The notes: generated by a model from the letters alone, not told the origin. A DNA stretch of 64,000 nucleotides from Prorocentrum cordatum (GCA_963575745.1 CAUYUJ010014181.1:230001-294000); one strand, 5' to 3'; positions 11,355 to 21,184 are shown, counted from the stretch's first letter. Made by a program: numbers and translations.

Positions 11355-11540
11355 AGGGGTCAGTGCAAGCGGGGGTCAGTCAGAGCGCCGGACCTTTCAG
11401 GATCTTGCAGGATCCTGCAGGTCCCGGGGTGCATTGACCCGGGCTTGGGTGCAGGATCCTGCAGGATCCTGCAGGATCTCCCAGGATCCTGCAAGGCCTG
11501 GCTGACCCAGGTCCGGATTGACCCGGGTCAGAAGATGCCC
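11355..11540 (+). repeat. TGACCCGGGTC / CTGCAGGATCCTGCAG palindromic element, copy 1
   Basis: The element begins GGGGGTCAGTCAGAGCGCCG, contains several CTGCAGGATCCTGCAGG palindromes, and ends CTGACCCAGGTCCGGATTGA then CCCGGGTCAGAAGATGCCC. Copies with the same edges lie at 34660-34875 and 45312-45465. A left-edge fragment occurs near 10375-10415. Confidence 0.75.
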
Positions 11541-11544
11541 CGAA

Positions 11545-12175
11545 GGAGGCCGCCCCCATGGCCACATCCCCGTGTGCGCGCGGGCCAGAGGGTGGGCAGA
11601 GGGGGACGCAGGGAGTCGGACTCTGGGACGGAGCTTGACAGAGCCAGGCGCAGCACCCCACTGCCACGGAAGGCATCCAGCACTTCTCCCTGCATGCCCG
11701 ACGATGCTCGGCATGCGTATTGCAGTTTTGGGTCCTCTTGTCCTGCGTCTCGTCCGTGCGCGTACTCAATAGTGTGCAGTCTTGCAGCCGCAGCTCACAT
11801 CGATTCGCTGTGAATTCAGCACAACTAGCAATATGAGACGTGCACGTGGACGCTCACATCGAGGTAACCAGTTCGAGATGGGAAGTGCTGTTGGAAGTGC
11901 TGTCGTCTCATCACAGGAACACCTCTGCAGCTTCAGAGCAGTGCACATCCCGCACTGCGCATCCCGCGCTGTCACCACTTCACCTAGCTCATTCCGCACT
12001 GCCACCTGTCCATGCTTTCATTGTGAGTAAACATCCAGTCCAAGTCCGTCGAGTTTCATGCTCCCACGCGTTTGAAGCTGTGCAACCACGCACAGTCGAC
12101 AGTAGGCAGAAACGACGAGTTCTCCATGCGAGCACAGCTAAGATCAAACTAAACAAGCAAGACAACGGAAGGTAA
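11545..12175. other. Low-repeat stretch, no gene recognised
   Basis: This 630-base stretch is one of the few without obvious repeats. Several short frames are open on both strands, but none has a recognisable motif, a convincing start or splice context. I leave it unassigned. Confidence 0.5.
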
Positions 12176-12179
12176 GAAA

Positions 12180-12262
12180 AGGGAAAAGGAGGGGAGGAAG
12201 GAGGAGGAGTAGGAGGAGGAGGAGGAGGAGGAGGAGGAGGAGGAGGAGGAGGAAGGAGAGAG
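12180..12262. repeat. GGA microsatellite
   Basis: Short AGG/GGA tract following a purine-rich stretch (GGAAAAGGAGGGGAGG). Confidence 0.9.
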
Positions 12263-12329
12263 AACATCCTCCCGCGGATCTGCCCCGTGCGCGGCCCAGC
12301 TTCCCCCTCGGCCTTAGCACAGCGCGGTG

Positions 12330-12560
12330 ACAGCACTAGATACAGTGGAAACCCATGTTTAATGAAGCACCCTGCTTACCTCCAGGGTGCCCTGGGTTTC
12401 TTGGGTCTCGATGGCTTTGCTATGGAGCGCGTGACGCTCCCACCGAAAGTCAAGGGACGTCCTGGGGTCTCTGTGTCGGGTTTCTTGTGGAAGGCTCCGA
12501 GTTTTTGCTGTAGTTGTCGCCGCGCGCTCGCGCGGGCAAGCGTCGAAGAAGAAAACAAGG
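12330..12560 (+). repeat. Dispersed repeat with TGGGTTTC...TCGATGG core, copy 1
   Basis: CAGGGTGCCCTGGGTTTCTT, TCGATGGCTTTGCTATGGAG, GCGTGACGCTCCCAC, GACGTCCTGGGGTCTC and GGGTTTCTTGTGGAAGGCT recur in the same order and strand at about 31985-32145. The copies differ at perhaps one base in six. Confidence 0.8.
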
Positions 12561-12568
12561 AATACACA

Positions 12569-12721
12569 TAAACTTTTGGCGCTCCGCGCGGATTTCTTGG
12601 GTCCGCGCTGGGTCCCCCCCCCCCGGCGGCGCCTCCGGCGTCGCCCCTGGCGCGGTCCGCGCGTTAGGGAGGGGGGTCCAGCGCAGACCCAAGAAATCCG
12701 CGTGGAGCACTACAAGTTTTG
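12569..12721. mobile_element. TIR element (GGATTTCTTGGGTC...GCGCTGG), complete copy
   Basis: The left end AACTTTTGGCGCTCC, then GCGGATTTCTTGGGTCCGCG, is mirrored by CGCAGACCCAAGAAATCCGC and GGAGCACTACAAGTTTTG at the right end. The inverted repeats are about 43 bases with few mismatches. Between them lie C- and G-runs around a GGCGGCGCC(T)CCGGCG hairpin. More diverged relatives are at 44938-45067, 16115-16235 and 27905-27990. It is tiny and non-coding, hence MITE-like. Confidence 0.8.
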
Positions 12722-12869
12722 TTTCTAGTTTTTTTCTTCTCCTAAAGCAGGCACGCGTCGCAGCCCATGGCGACTCCGAGCGTCTTGTCCTGCCGCACTT
12801 TGCTGTTCGTGCTCGCGCGTTGTCGCCAGCAGCCAGAGCAGCCGCCTCGGCGGCGCGCCCCAGGGGGTC

Positions 12870-13030
12870 GAGCAGAGGGAGCGGGCCTTCTCTCGGCAGG
12901 CGAGCACGAGCTTCTCAGGAGGCGAACAGTGCTTCTTTGAAGCCGCCTCTGTCCTCGGAGAAGTCTCAGAAAGCTTCTCGGAAGGCTGGCGGCCTTCCAA
13001 GCCTTCTTCTTCGGAGGCCTGCTCCCTCTA
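12870..13030. repeat. CTTCTCNGAAG palindrome cluster, copy 1
   Basis: Multiple short palindromes such as GCTTCTCGGAAGG and GAGAAGTCTCAGAAAGC are packed into about 160 bases. Similar clusters with shared context (GGCGGCGGG, TTTTCGTGTCTTCTGGG-like) lie at 31655-31840 and 55620-55790. Confidence 0.55.
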
Positions 13031-13251
13031 CACCTTAGGCGATGCTTAAGAAAACCCAAGTTTTCGGCCAGAGTCTCGATTATTCTTAATGTTTCAGTGT
13101 AAATCCTAAGGTTTCAATTTGAATTTTGGGTATTTATTCAAGTTCTGAGACTATGAATTTCTTAACCCATGATTTCTAAAGCATTTCGCAGGCTGTACCA
13201 CCTTTCCCCCCAGGCGTGCCGCCGGCTTGAGGAATCCGCACCAGCCTTCCC

Positions 13252-13273
13252 TTTGTAGCCATTGTGGTTCAAG
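13252..13273 (+). other. Relic spliced-leader sequence upstream of a retrogene
   Basis: Eighteen of 22 positions agree with the dinoflagellate SL, whose core is GTAGCCATTTTGGCTCAAG. Here the core reads GTAGCCATTGTGGTTCAAG, preceded by TTT. It lies 75 bases before the ATG of the 126-residue frame. A genomic SL-like sequence in a 5' UTR is the known mark of reinsertion of a trans-spliced mRNA. It is not an SL RNA gene, because no donor GT or Sm-like site follows the leader. Confidence 0.75.
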
Positions 13274-13348
13274 CTGCCTTTGCGCAAGGGGGGACCGTTG
13301 CGCCGACGGCCGCGTTTCTGTGTATTGTGCCGAACACCTGAAAACAAC

Positions 13349-13729
13349 ATGGCGTCTCGCTTTGCCATGGCCGCGCTGCTGTCACTGGTGATCTCAGGGT
13401 GGGCCACCGGGATTCAAATCGAGTCCGCCGTCGACGAGGGCTCCGAGGACCAACGCACGAAGGAAGGCACCTGGGTGCATCCGCTGCAAGGGAGGGTTTC
13501 AAACCCGAGAAGTATCGTCACTATCAAAGATGCGCCGCAGCCGTTGACGCCGTTCGGCGAGGCCAGCCTGAAGGCGGCCTCCCAGAAAGCGCGAAAGGCA
13601 CTGCTGTCGTTGAGCACAGATGAGAAGAAACAGCACATGTACGACGCCGCTCACTCGTACATCCAGGGCGGCCCTCCGCAGAACAAGTTCGGCGATACAT
13701 TCGACATCCCACTGAAGTCGCAGGTCTGA
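13349..13729 (+). CDS. Putative secreted or organelle-targeted protein, SL-marked retrogene
   Basis: The frame encodes 126 residues and is intact and intron-free. I chose the ATG at 13349 because it follows AAACAAC and opens a signal-like N-terminus: MASRFAM, then a hydrophobic stretch (AALLSLVISGWATG). The rest is hydrophilic, with an acidic patch (VDEGSEDQ), a Lys/Ala-rich segment near residues 75-90 (SQKARKALLSL, DEKKQHMYD), and the C-terminus DIPLKSQV. I do not recognise the family. The SL relic at 13252-13273 places the gene as a reinserted cDNA with a 75-base 5' UTR. Candidate new trans-splice acceptor AGs lie upstream, for example after CCCCCCCAG at about 13212. Because the frame has stayed open since insertion, the copy may be functional. 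Confidence 0.7.
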   Translation: MASRFAMAALLSLVISGWATGIQIESAVDEGSEDQRTKEGTWVHPLQGRVSNPRSIVTIKDAPQPLTPFGEASLKAASQKARKALLSLSTDEKKQHMYDAAHSYIQGGPPQNKFGDTFDIPLKSQV

Positions 13730-14690
13730 GGGGCGTGACCCGCACACGAGTTGGGTGTGGGACAGGCTGCGCGGTTTGGTGGCGAATTCTTAAGCCCTGG
13801 GATCCGACGTATTGGAAAACTTGAGACATCGTGAAACATCACGACTGGAGCCCCAGACCCTAGTTTTCTGCGCCATTCTTCGAGCCGGATCCATCTGTCA
13901 TGAAACTGCGCCCCCCAAGCGGATGGGTGCAACGATTTTTTTTTTTACGAAGCCAGAAATATTAGTGTTTCATTTTGTTTTGTTTTTCTTTGTTCAGGAG
14001 TTGTTGCGTCGCCGACCCGCTCCGATGTTGGGCATTCGGGGTGCGGCTTGCGCGCAATCTCGGGGTTCGACGCGTCATTCGAGCGGTGTCGCCCCCGGTC
14101 TGTTTCCGCCTTGTCAATATGCTACCTTTTCTCTTTGAAGTTCAGAATCGCGTTTTCAGGTATCGTTTCAGCTCGCGGTGGCCTCTTCGGGGATTTTGTG
14201 CGCGTCGTGGGCCGTCTGGAAGCCATCGCGGGTGTCGCGGACCGATTGTTCGACGACTCGGAGCCCTCTTGGACCGTCTCGGGCGCCTCTTGGAGCCCTT
14301 TGGATCGCATTGGTGCTCCTGAAAGCCGCGCCCAGGAGAAAAACCATCTCTTGCCCGACCTGGCCGGGGCACTTTGCGCCCGGGGGCTCCTCTGGGCCGC
14401 CCCGCGCGTGCGAAGTAGAACTATTGCGAGGCAGTCGCCGGAGATCTCCGCACGACTCTGGCCCGTTGGGCCGGCGAGCTTCCCCCGAGAAGCATGTCCA
14501 GCGTGCTGTGGGGCGCGCGTCGAACGGGCGGGCCAGTTTCGACGACTCCTTTCCTCCTCTCCTGGTGATACTTCCCATTTTTTTCTCTTCCCGCTGCTGC
14601 TGCTGTCCCTCCTGCTGCTGCTGCCGCTCCCTCCTCTTTCTCTTTTCCTCACCGTCGCTGATGTTTCGCGGGCACGCCTGCTTGGCATGC
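13730..14690. other. Intergenic sequence with a degenerate CTTGGGG-like patch
   Basis: I see no gene in this stretch. Around 14185-14330 there is a weak relative of the composite repeat (CTCTTGGACCGTCTC, CCTCTTGGAGCCC). Positions 14570-14650 are a pyrimidine- and GCTGCT-rich tract. Confidence 0.5.
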
Positions 14691-14699
14691 CGGCGCGAG

Positions 14700-14880
14700 G
14701 GGCAGGCCCGCGATTCTGCGCCCGCGATTTCACCGACGATTTCGGCCGCGATCTCGCTGCGAGTTCGGACACGATTTCGCCCACGATTTCGGACCGGATT
14801 TTGCCCGCGATTTTCGGCTACGTTTCCGCGCCCCCTTGCAAGGCCCCACCAGACCACCCGCGATTTTGAACACGATTTTT
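14700..14880 (+). repeat. Degenerate CGCGATTTCGGAC minisatellite
   Basis: Words such as CCGCGATTTC, CCGACGATTTCGG and CACGATTTCG recur every 12-20 bases from GATTCTGCGCCCGCGATTTC to CGCGATTTTGAACACG. Confidence 0.7.
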
Positions 14881-14899
14881 CCTTGGTGATTTAATTGTG

Positions 14900-15890
14900 A
14901 GAACAATCGTGGTCAAAAAGCGGGCCTCCGCGGAAGGGAGGCCAAACCAGTGGGCAAAATCGGGGCCAGAAATGTATCCAAAATCGTTGCCAAACGGGGG
15001 TGGGGAGGAGCGCGCCGCAGAAGCGCGGCGGGGGGGTCTGGGAGGGGGCCAGGGGTTCCCCTGGGGACCCCCGCTTGGTTGGAGAGGATGCCTTCGCGGC
15101 GGGCTGCGCTGCCTCGCGCAGCGGGTTTGCGATTGCGCCGCCACGCCCGCAGCTGCCGAGGCTTCGAAGCCGACGTTTGCCTTCAGGCCCCTCTTCTCCG
15201 CCACCTGCGTAGCCGCGCTCCGTGGCCCCCGACGGAGAGCGTCAGGGCCTCGCCATGGTCGAGGCTGAGTCTGCGCCAACGGCCCCCGCGCCCGCGGTGG
15301 TGCCCACGAGCGCCACCCCCCAGATGCGGAGTCAGCTCGGCTTGCGTGGGCGCGAGATCTAACCGCTTGCGGCGTCCCGCCAGTTCCCCACGCGGCGCTC
15401 GCGCTCGAGCGTGTGTTCTTCATGTGGGGTCTCCAACGCGGCCCTTTCCCGCGGTCCGTCGGTTCTGTGCCGGCGCGTTCCATCATAAATCAGCTTGGGG
15501 GGTTCTCCCGCGCATGCTTTCGTCCGCGCGGCCGGGCCAGCGCCGGGCGCTTCGACGGCTGCGCGCGCGCGCCGATTCCGCCCGCGTTTCGGCGGCTGCG
15601 CGCGTCGAGACTCGCGCGGACGCTGTGACCGACGACCGCGGAACGAAACGTCATCGCGGTGATGGGTTCCATAGCGGTCACGTGATGGCCGGGCTCGGGG
15701 GCCTCGTTGGTCGCGCCTCCGCGGTGCGCCTGGCGCGAATGTTGGAATTTGTCCCATTTTGAAATCTTGGCGGCTCCTGGGGGGCGGCCCTGCTCGGCAA
15801 CGTATGCGAGGGTCCCGTGGTCCGAATCTGGGCGAAAACGTTTGGCTCGATCAAAAATTGCGTCGCCAGGATCTCAGGGATCGGCATAGG
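14900..15890. other. GC-rich intergenic sequence, no gene recognised
   Basis: Long frames such as 14950-15762 are open on both strands because stops are rare in this GC-rich DNA. I see no domain, splice pattern or repeated family here. Confidence 0.5.
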
Positions 15891-16114
15891 CGTACGTTTT
15901 TGGGAGTCCCTGCGCGGTTCTCTTGGGTCGGCGCTGGATGACCCCCTATCCGCGCACTCCTCCCCGGTGCGCCCGACGCGCGCGGGGGGGCGGCGAGTTG
16001 GGGGGGTGCATCGCCGGCAGGGCGCGGGACCGCCGGTGGCGCGCCATGCCCCCTGTTGGTCCAATCGATGTTGGAACATTGAATTCGAAGGACAATGCAA
16101 AACCTGCATCAACA

Positions 16115-16235
16115 AAAAATTGTCCCCCCTGGCGGAGCCTCCTGCGCCGCCCCTGACGCGCTGCGCGCGCCGGGGAGGGGAAGTCCAGCGCAGATCCGAG
16201 AAGTCCGCGCGGAGTGCGAAGTGTCGAGGTTTATG
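16115..16235. mobile_element. Diverged GCGCTGG TIR element (right half clear)
   Basis: The right part matches the element at 12569-12721 and 44938-45067: a CTCCTGCGCCGCC hairpin core, then AGTCCAGCGCAGATCCGAGA, AGTCCGCGCGGAG and TTTATGGCGTTT. A possible left relative (CTCTTGGGTCGGCGCTGG) lies near 15918, too far away for an intact copy. Confidence 0.45.
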
Positions 16236-16299
16236 GCGTTTCTTATTTTTTCTAATTCATGTTGGGGTATTGGACGCCCATGCCAGGGGTCAGTCGGCT

Positions 16300-16410
16300 G
16301 CACACCTGAACATCGTTCGGGCGCGTGCGTTGTTTCGGCGAGGATCATCGGGGAGCATTTTGGATCATCGTGTGTAATATATTGGGAATGGACGTCCGAG
16401 TCATGTCAGG
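16300..16410. mobile_element. CATCGCTCGGAC family element, diverged copy
   Basis: TTCGGCGAGGATCATCGGGG, TTTTGGATCATCGTG and AATGGACGTCCGAGTCATG match the interior and right end of the copies at 8729-8850 and 29005-29132. The left inverted repeat is eroded. Confidence 0.5.
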
Positions 16411-16414
16411 AGCG

Positions 16415-16975
16415 AAAGAAGGACGTACACGTTCATGAATCCACGCCGGCTTCGAGAGTACGCATTTCCCGAAAGTTCGTATCACGCGGCCCGCTTCGCA
16501 GATCGAAGGGCCGCGTTCATGTACATAGCTGGGCGCGTACGTCTTTCGTGGGCTTTCTATCATGTTGAGAGACGCCTTCCGAATTCTGATCCACTGCTGG
16601 TGCTACCTCCGAAAGTCACGTCTATGCCTCCTTCGCTCATCGAGTATAAGAGCCCCAAATCCCAATAATACAGTGAAGACGTGGCCCCACTTTGGTCCCC
16701 GTTTTTCATTAGGGATGAAAGGTAATGTGTTTGGTCCTCATCAGTTCGGTCCCTTCCCAAAGGGTCAGGGATCCCTTCGTTGCTAATCGTGTGCGGGGCA
16801 AAGACCAGGATAAACATCGGTCCAGAGCGTCCCCCAGAACATTTTCGGAGCTTTCTGTCTGGAGCGTTCATGGAGCGACCGCGGCTCCCAACATTATTTA
16901 TTCGAGAGCCGCTGGGTCTTTGACATCCCGTATCAATCCCGAAGTATCCCAGTCTCGGCTTCATCTGTGACGGAT
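16415..16975. other. Unassigned sequence with a minus-strand open frame
   Basis: A minus-strand frame runs through about 16560-16960 with ordinary amino-acid composition (for example YYWDLGLLYSMSEGG). It continues into a MITE-like element at 16979-17187, so its upstream part is not native. I found no family, start or splice signal that would make it a gene call. Confidence 0.3.
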
Positions 16976-16978
16976 TGT

Positions 16979-17187
16979 TTCGGCCTCCCAGATGGGGCCG
17001 AACATGTAGGGTCGGAACCCGATGTGTCGGGGGTGCGGCTCGATGCGGAGCCCGACTCTCGCCACGCCGATGGCGCCAATGCTCCGTCGACATCGCCGGT
17101 GCATCGCCACTGTATCGCCGATGCGTTGGCGGTGTGGCGCGATCTTTCGACACAATCCACTCCGACCCCATCTATGAGGCGTCTAGT
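16979..17187. mobile_element. MITE-like element with GGTCGGAG terminal inverted repeats, copy 2
   Basis: It starts CGGCCTCCCAGATGGGGCC, contains GGGTGCGGCTCGATGCGGAG, and ends ACTCCGACCCCATCTATGAG then GCGTCTAG. The termini are inverted repeats of each other but more diverged than in copies 3 and 5. Confidence 0.65.
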
Positions 17188-17279
17188 CTTTAGATTCACG
17201 CAAGTTTACTTGCATGGTTGTGATTATCCCACCTTCCTCTGCCGCCTTTGCGAAGTGCGCGTCGGACCGATAGGCGTGC

Positions 17280-17640
17280 GACCGAGCCCCGAGTTTTTTG
17301 TTTCGCTTTGTTTTTGTTTTGTTCTTCGTTTTTGGCCTCGCAACGCCATCCCCCCCTCCATTCGGTGGTGTCCAAGAGGGCGGTGACGACGTCAAGGGAG
17401 GGGTGGGTGTCATTGTGGGGGCCATGATACCCCCTCAGGTTTTATGGCCCCCTCTCTTTCATTCAGTGTGTCCCTTGGCCCACCCCCATCGTCCGCGCAC
17501 GTGCCTCGGGCCATGATTTACGAGCCCCTCTCTCGGACGCCCCCGTCGTTGACGCCTCCGATCCATGCAGGTGAGCTGACTCGCACCTATGGGGCTTGTC
17601 TGGGCCCCGTGAAGAATCTTCAGGATCGGGGAGTGAGGCT
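17280..17640. other. Intergenic sequence, nothing recognised
   Basis: Poly-T and TTTTGTTT runs at 17298-17335 are followed by mixed sequence. No gene or repeat family was recognised. Confidence 0.5.
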
Positions 17641-17890
17641 CAGAGGTTGTGCGAGGGACCTGGAGACACTCCACTTCGTGCCACAGGGGCACGGTGGTGG
17701 ATACAGTCGGACCGAGGTGTAAAGATCGAGGCCGGTTCGGGGAGGGTGCCCTCATGTTCTTCGTCTTTGTTGGATGCTCTTCTGCACCCTGGGGAGGGCA
17801 CCCTTGGATGTTCAGAGCGTTTTGGCCTCGGAGGGTCTCGTAACCTTGAGGGATGTTCTTCTGGCCTGCGGCAGATTCGCGTGTGTCGAC
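17640..17890 (+). repeat. Dispersed repeat, direct copy of 30650-30920
   Basis: CGGTCGGACCGAGGT-like sequence, then GGTCGGTTCG(G/T)GGAGGGT, ATGTTCTTCG, GTTGGATG, CTGGGGAGGG(C/T)ACCCTTGGA and GAGGGATGTTCTTCTG occur in the same order at 30650-30920. The copies keep similar spacing over about 190 bases. Confidence 0.8.
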
Positions 17891-18284
17891 CGGCGGCGAC
17901 CCCGCCGGCGGCGTTCAACGTTGAACGCCGGCGGCGACCCAGAGTCGGTTGATGTTGAACGATTGGACGTTGTGGGGACGGCCCATCGTTCAAGGCTGAA
18001 CGATACACGCGGTGTCAGGAACCAACGCCTGGGTCGTCACGACGCGAGCCTGCTGCAGGTTCGATTGCATGAGAACCACCTCTCAGACTCTTGCGGCCAG
18101 GCGCGCGCAGGGCAGGACGGGGGCGCGGGCGAGCTCTCTTTTGTCGCGCGGCCGCGCCCCAAGCTCTAGGCCGTGCTCTCGTGCGCCCCGGCCTGCGGCG
18201 AGCCCCGCCGAGAGCGGGCGGGGGCTCATCCTTCTGCCGCGTGTTTCTGTGGCTAATATATATATATAAGCCTGCTGCATTATA

Positions 18285-18690
18285 CACAATATGTGTATGT
18301 GTATGTGCATGTGTGTGCATGTGTATGGATGTGTGCATGTATGTATGCAGGTAGGTTTGTCTGTCTGTCTGCCTGCCTGCCTGCCTGTTTGTCTGCATCT
18401 ATGTTTGTAATCATGTATGCATGTATGTTTGTATGTATGTATGTATGTATGTATGTATGTGTGTATGTATACATGTGTGTATGCATGTTTGTATGTATGC
18501 GTGCATGTGCGCATGCATGTATACATGCATGTATGTACGTATGTATGTATGCGTATGGATGTATGTATGTATGTATGTATGTATGTATGTATTTATGCAT
18601 GCATGCATGCATGCATGCATGTATGTATGTATGTATGTATGTATGTATGTGTGCATGAATGCATGTATGTATGTATTTTTTGTATGTGTA
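18285..18690. repeat. TATG/TGCA tetranucleotide microsatellite
   Basis: GTATGTATG and GCATGCATG repeats give long Cys/Met/Tyr/Val frames on one strand and His/Ile/Tyr/Thr frames on the other. None is a gene. A short TA run lies just before it at about 18257-18270. Confidence 0.97.
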
Positions 18691-18772
18691 TGTTCCCCAA
18701 TCAGAGCTTGCCTCTGTAGGGGTTCTAGCGGATTCATGTGGTTAGGTGAGGTGTGCCACCGATTTTGGCGGC

Positions 18773-18895
18773 GGGCCCGGGTGCCCAGCTGCCCGAGTGC
18801 CCGGGTGCCCCGGGTGCCCGGGTGCTCGGGTGCCCGGGTGCCCACGTGCCCGGGTGTCCAGGTGCCCATGTGCCCGGGTGCCCAGGTGCCCAGTA
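18773..18895 (+). repeat. GGTGCCCGG minisatellite
   Basis: Imperfect head-to-tail copies of GTGCCCGGGTGCCC-type units occupy about 120 bases. Confidence 0.9.
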
Positions 18896-19044
18896 GCCTT
18901 ACAGTCTTATAGCCCTATACACTTATAGCCTCATAGCCCTATAGCCTTATAGTCCGATAACCCTATAGCCAAATAGCCCCATAGCTCTATAGCCCTATAG
19001 CCCTATAGTCTTATAGCACCATAGCCGTATAGCCGTATAACCCA

Positions 19045-19076
<32 letters not shown>

Positions 19077-19118
19077 CCATATCGCCCCATAGCCCTATAG
19101 CCTATAGCCCTAAAACAA
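18893..19118 (+). repeat. Minisatellite of ATAGCCCT units with a central TA run
   Basis: Units of the type CCCTATAGCC and CTTATAGCC repeat about twenty times. They are interrupted at 19047-19075 by a pure TA dinucleotide run. Confidence 0.92.
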
Positions 19119-19149
19119 TTATGTTTGGTATTTTCCCTGGTGTCATATG

Positions 19150-19558
19150 ATTATATGCATATATGTAGGCGTGCATTTATGCATGTATGCAGGTATGCGT
19201 GCATGCATGTATGTATACACGTATGCATGTATGCATGCATGCATGTATGCATGCATGAGTGTTTGTAGGTATGTATAAATGAATGAATGAATGCATTTTG
19301 GTAAGCAAGTATACACGTACATGTGTGTGCATGTACGTGTTTATGCATATATGCATGTACACAGGTATATATGTATGGATGCATGTGCGTATGCATTACT
19401 GTATGCAGTGTATGTATGTATGCATGTGTATGTATGTATGTGTACGTGCTGGTTTGCTATATATGTGTATGTATGTGTGTACGCACGTATGTATGCGTGT
19501 ATGTATGCATGCCATAATGCATGTGTATATGCACGTGTGAAGTCAGGTATCCATATAC

Positions 19559-19585
<27 letters not shown>
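19150..19585. repeat. TATGCA/GTATGT microsatellite ending in a TA run
   Basis: Mixed ATGC and GTAT tetranucleotide repeats end in a TA run at 19557-19582. A MITE-like element follows directly. Confidence 0.95.
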
Positions 19586-19590
<5 letters not shown>

Positions 19591-19605
19591 ATACATATAT
19601 ACAGA

Positions 19606-19828
19606 AGGTCTCCCCGATCGGGTTGGAGTAATTCGAAGCGGTCGGAGGGTCGCGCCGCATCTCCGATGCATCGCTGGTGCATCGGCGATGCGGCTCGATG
19701 TAGAGCCGATGTGTCGCCGACATCGCCGACGCATCGACAATGTATCGCCGATGTCCCGCCGATGCATCGGCGATGCGGCGCGACCCTCCGACCCCATCTA
19801 CTCGGACCCCATCTGGGAGGCATCTAAT
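19606..19828. mobile_element. MITE-like element with GGTCGGAG terminal inverted repeats, copy 3
   Basis: The left end GTCTCCCCGATCGGGTTGGA, then GGTCGGAGGGTCGCGCCGCA, is mirrored at the right by GCGGCGCGACCCTCCGACCC, then CATCTACTCGGACCCCATCT and GGGAGGCATCT. The inner arms GTCGCGCCGCATC and GATGCGGCGCGAC are exact inverted repeats. The interior carries repeated CCGATGCATCG words. Confidence 0.85.
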
Positions 19829-19854
19829 AGTATGGCGGGCATGTCCCTCTACAG

Positions 19855-20005
19855 GAGAAATCGTCAACCATGGTAAATAGTATTTCTAGTCTGGGGACGA
19901 GCTGTCTAGTATTTGTTTAGACTATGTTTGAGTATTGCTTCGAGGATGCTTCATGTTTCGTCCAAGATCCGCCTGCAAGGGGGACATGCCCAACCTAACT
20001 CGTAG
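19855..20005 (+). repeat. Dispersed element ending in GGGGGACATGCCC, copy 1
   Basis: AAATAGTATTTC..., GTCTGGGGACGA, a T-rich stretch and GGGGGACATGCCCAACCTAA are paralleled at 28800-28935, more briefly at 29750-29825, and with a longer interior at 39195-39505. The constant features are the CTGGGGACG start and the GGACATGCCCGACCT end. Confidence 0.6.
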
Positions 20006-20319
20006 TATGTTTGCCAGTGGCAGCGTCAGGGGCCGATCGGCTCAGACCCTCTCGGGCTGCGAGAACGGCACGACGGGAGTCCGTGTGCCCTCTTCGGCCT
20101 CGGGGTGCCCTCGCCAGGCCGCGGGCCGAGAGGCCGGCTGGGGGGCACAGAGGTCGAGACCCTTCGCGCGGCTGACCCTTCGAGGTGCGAGGCTGATTTT
20201 GTCGGTTCCTGGACTCGCCATCGTTTGACCGATCCCCATCCCCATCCGAATCTCGAGCCCCACGGTCTCACCACCTCAGTTGGGGATATGCCCCTCGTAA
20301 CCCGAAGGGGGTAGCCTAT

Positions 20320-20321
<2 letters not shown>

Positions 20322-20367
<46 letters not shown>
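20322..20367. repeat. TA dinucleotide run
   Basis: About 45 bases of uninterrupted TA, flanked by CCTATACACATA and CCCCATCAGGG. Confidence 0.97.
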
Positions 20368-20370
<3 letters not shown>

Positions 20371-20569
20371 CATCAGGGGGGTAAATCGGCCAGTGGGGCC
20401 CAGCCCACGCTGGTGGGGATGGGGATCGAGTAAGCGATGCTCATGGACGTTTTCCAGCCTCGGGGTGTGGGTGTATTCCCAGCAGGTGCGCCCTTCCGCG
20501 GGCGTTCGGGGGGTGCCCAGATCGCGTCGGACGGCCGCTGGAGGGCCAAGCTCTGACCCGACAACCACC

Positions 20570-20815
20570 CAGATCATTGGATACCGATCTTGTGTTCGGT
20601 CGCGATCGGTAGCGACCGTTCGGCATTCCAAATCGGTTGCGACCGATCGCGACCAATCCCAGAGTCGGTCGCGACGGGTCGCCACCGATCGCAACCGATC
20701 GGTCGCGACCGATCGGTCGCGACAGATTTTGAAGCAAATCGGTAGCGACCGTTCTCGTGGCTCGTCGTCCGATGATCAGGGCGGGGGGGGAAATGCATCC
20801 ACCCCCAATCGCCCA
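20570..20815 (+). repeat. GGTCGCGACC palindrome cluster, copy 1
   Basis: From AGATCATTGGATACCGATC the segment is packed with words such as ATCGGTCGCGACCGAT and GTCGCGACC. About ten full or partial palindromes fall within 190 bases. It ends near CGATGATCAGGG. Similar clusters lie at 22290-22480 (reverse), 28050-28255, 34600-35050 (interrupted), 38865-39080 and 47821-47891. The shared left edge ATCATTGGATACC argues for a discrete element rather than a random microsatellite. Confidence 0.75.
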
Positions 20816-20991
20816 TTGATCACCGATCTGGGCTCAACAGCCCAGCCCCGCCCAGGAACGCGTGGATTCGCCATCGGGGGCCTATCGCCGATCTATCTGC
20901 AGAGTATGGCCGACTCCGTGTGGGCGTGTCCCCCCTGAGCCAGTCCCCCACGGGCGCCCCGTTGGGCATGCTCCCTGGAAGGAGAACAGAC

Positions 20992-21180
20992 CAGGCCTCC
21001 CGGGTCGGGTCACAACAGATGGGGTCGGAGGATCGCGCCGCATCGGCAGTGCATCGGCGATGCGGCTCGATGTGGACCCCGTTCTTGTCCACGCTGGCAT
21101 CGCTGATGCATCGGTGGTGCATCGACGACCCAGCGCGATCCTCGGACCCCATCTACCCCGACCGCAGCTGGGAGTCTTCG
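20992..21180. mobile_element. MITE-like element with GGTCGGAG terminal inverted repeats, copy 4
   Basis: It begins CAGGCCTCCCGGGTCGG, continues ATGGGGTCGGAGGATCGCGC, and ends CGCGATCCTCGGACCCCATC followed by CTGGGAGTCTTCG. The interior contains CATCGGCGATGCGGCTCGAT. Confidence 0.8.
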
Positions 21181-21184
21181 AAAC

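Noticed and set aside
14048-15762. Several overlapping long frames on both strands
   Set aside because: GC-rich sequence with few stops. No domain, no consistent codon behaviour, and frames overlap on opposite strands.
18893-19118. Telomere-like or centromeric satellite from CCCTATAGCC units
   Set aside because: The unit is not a TTTAGGG-type telomere repeat and the block is only about 225 bases, internal to the window.
18083-19867. Cys/Tyr/Met- and His-rich frames
   Set aside because: Products of TATG/TGCA and TA microsatellites.
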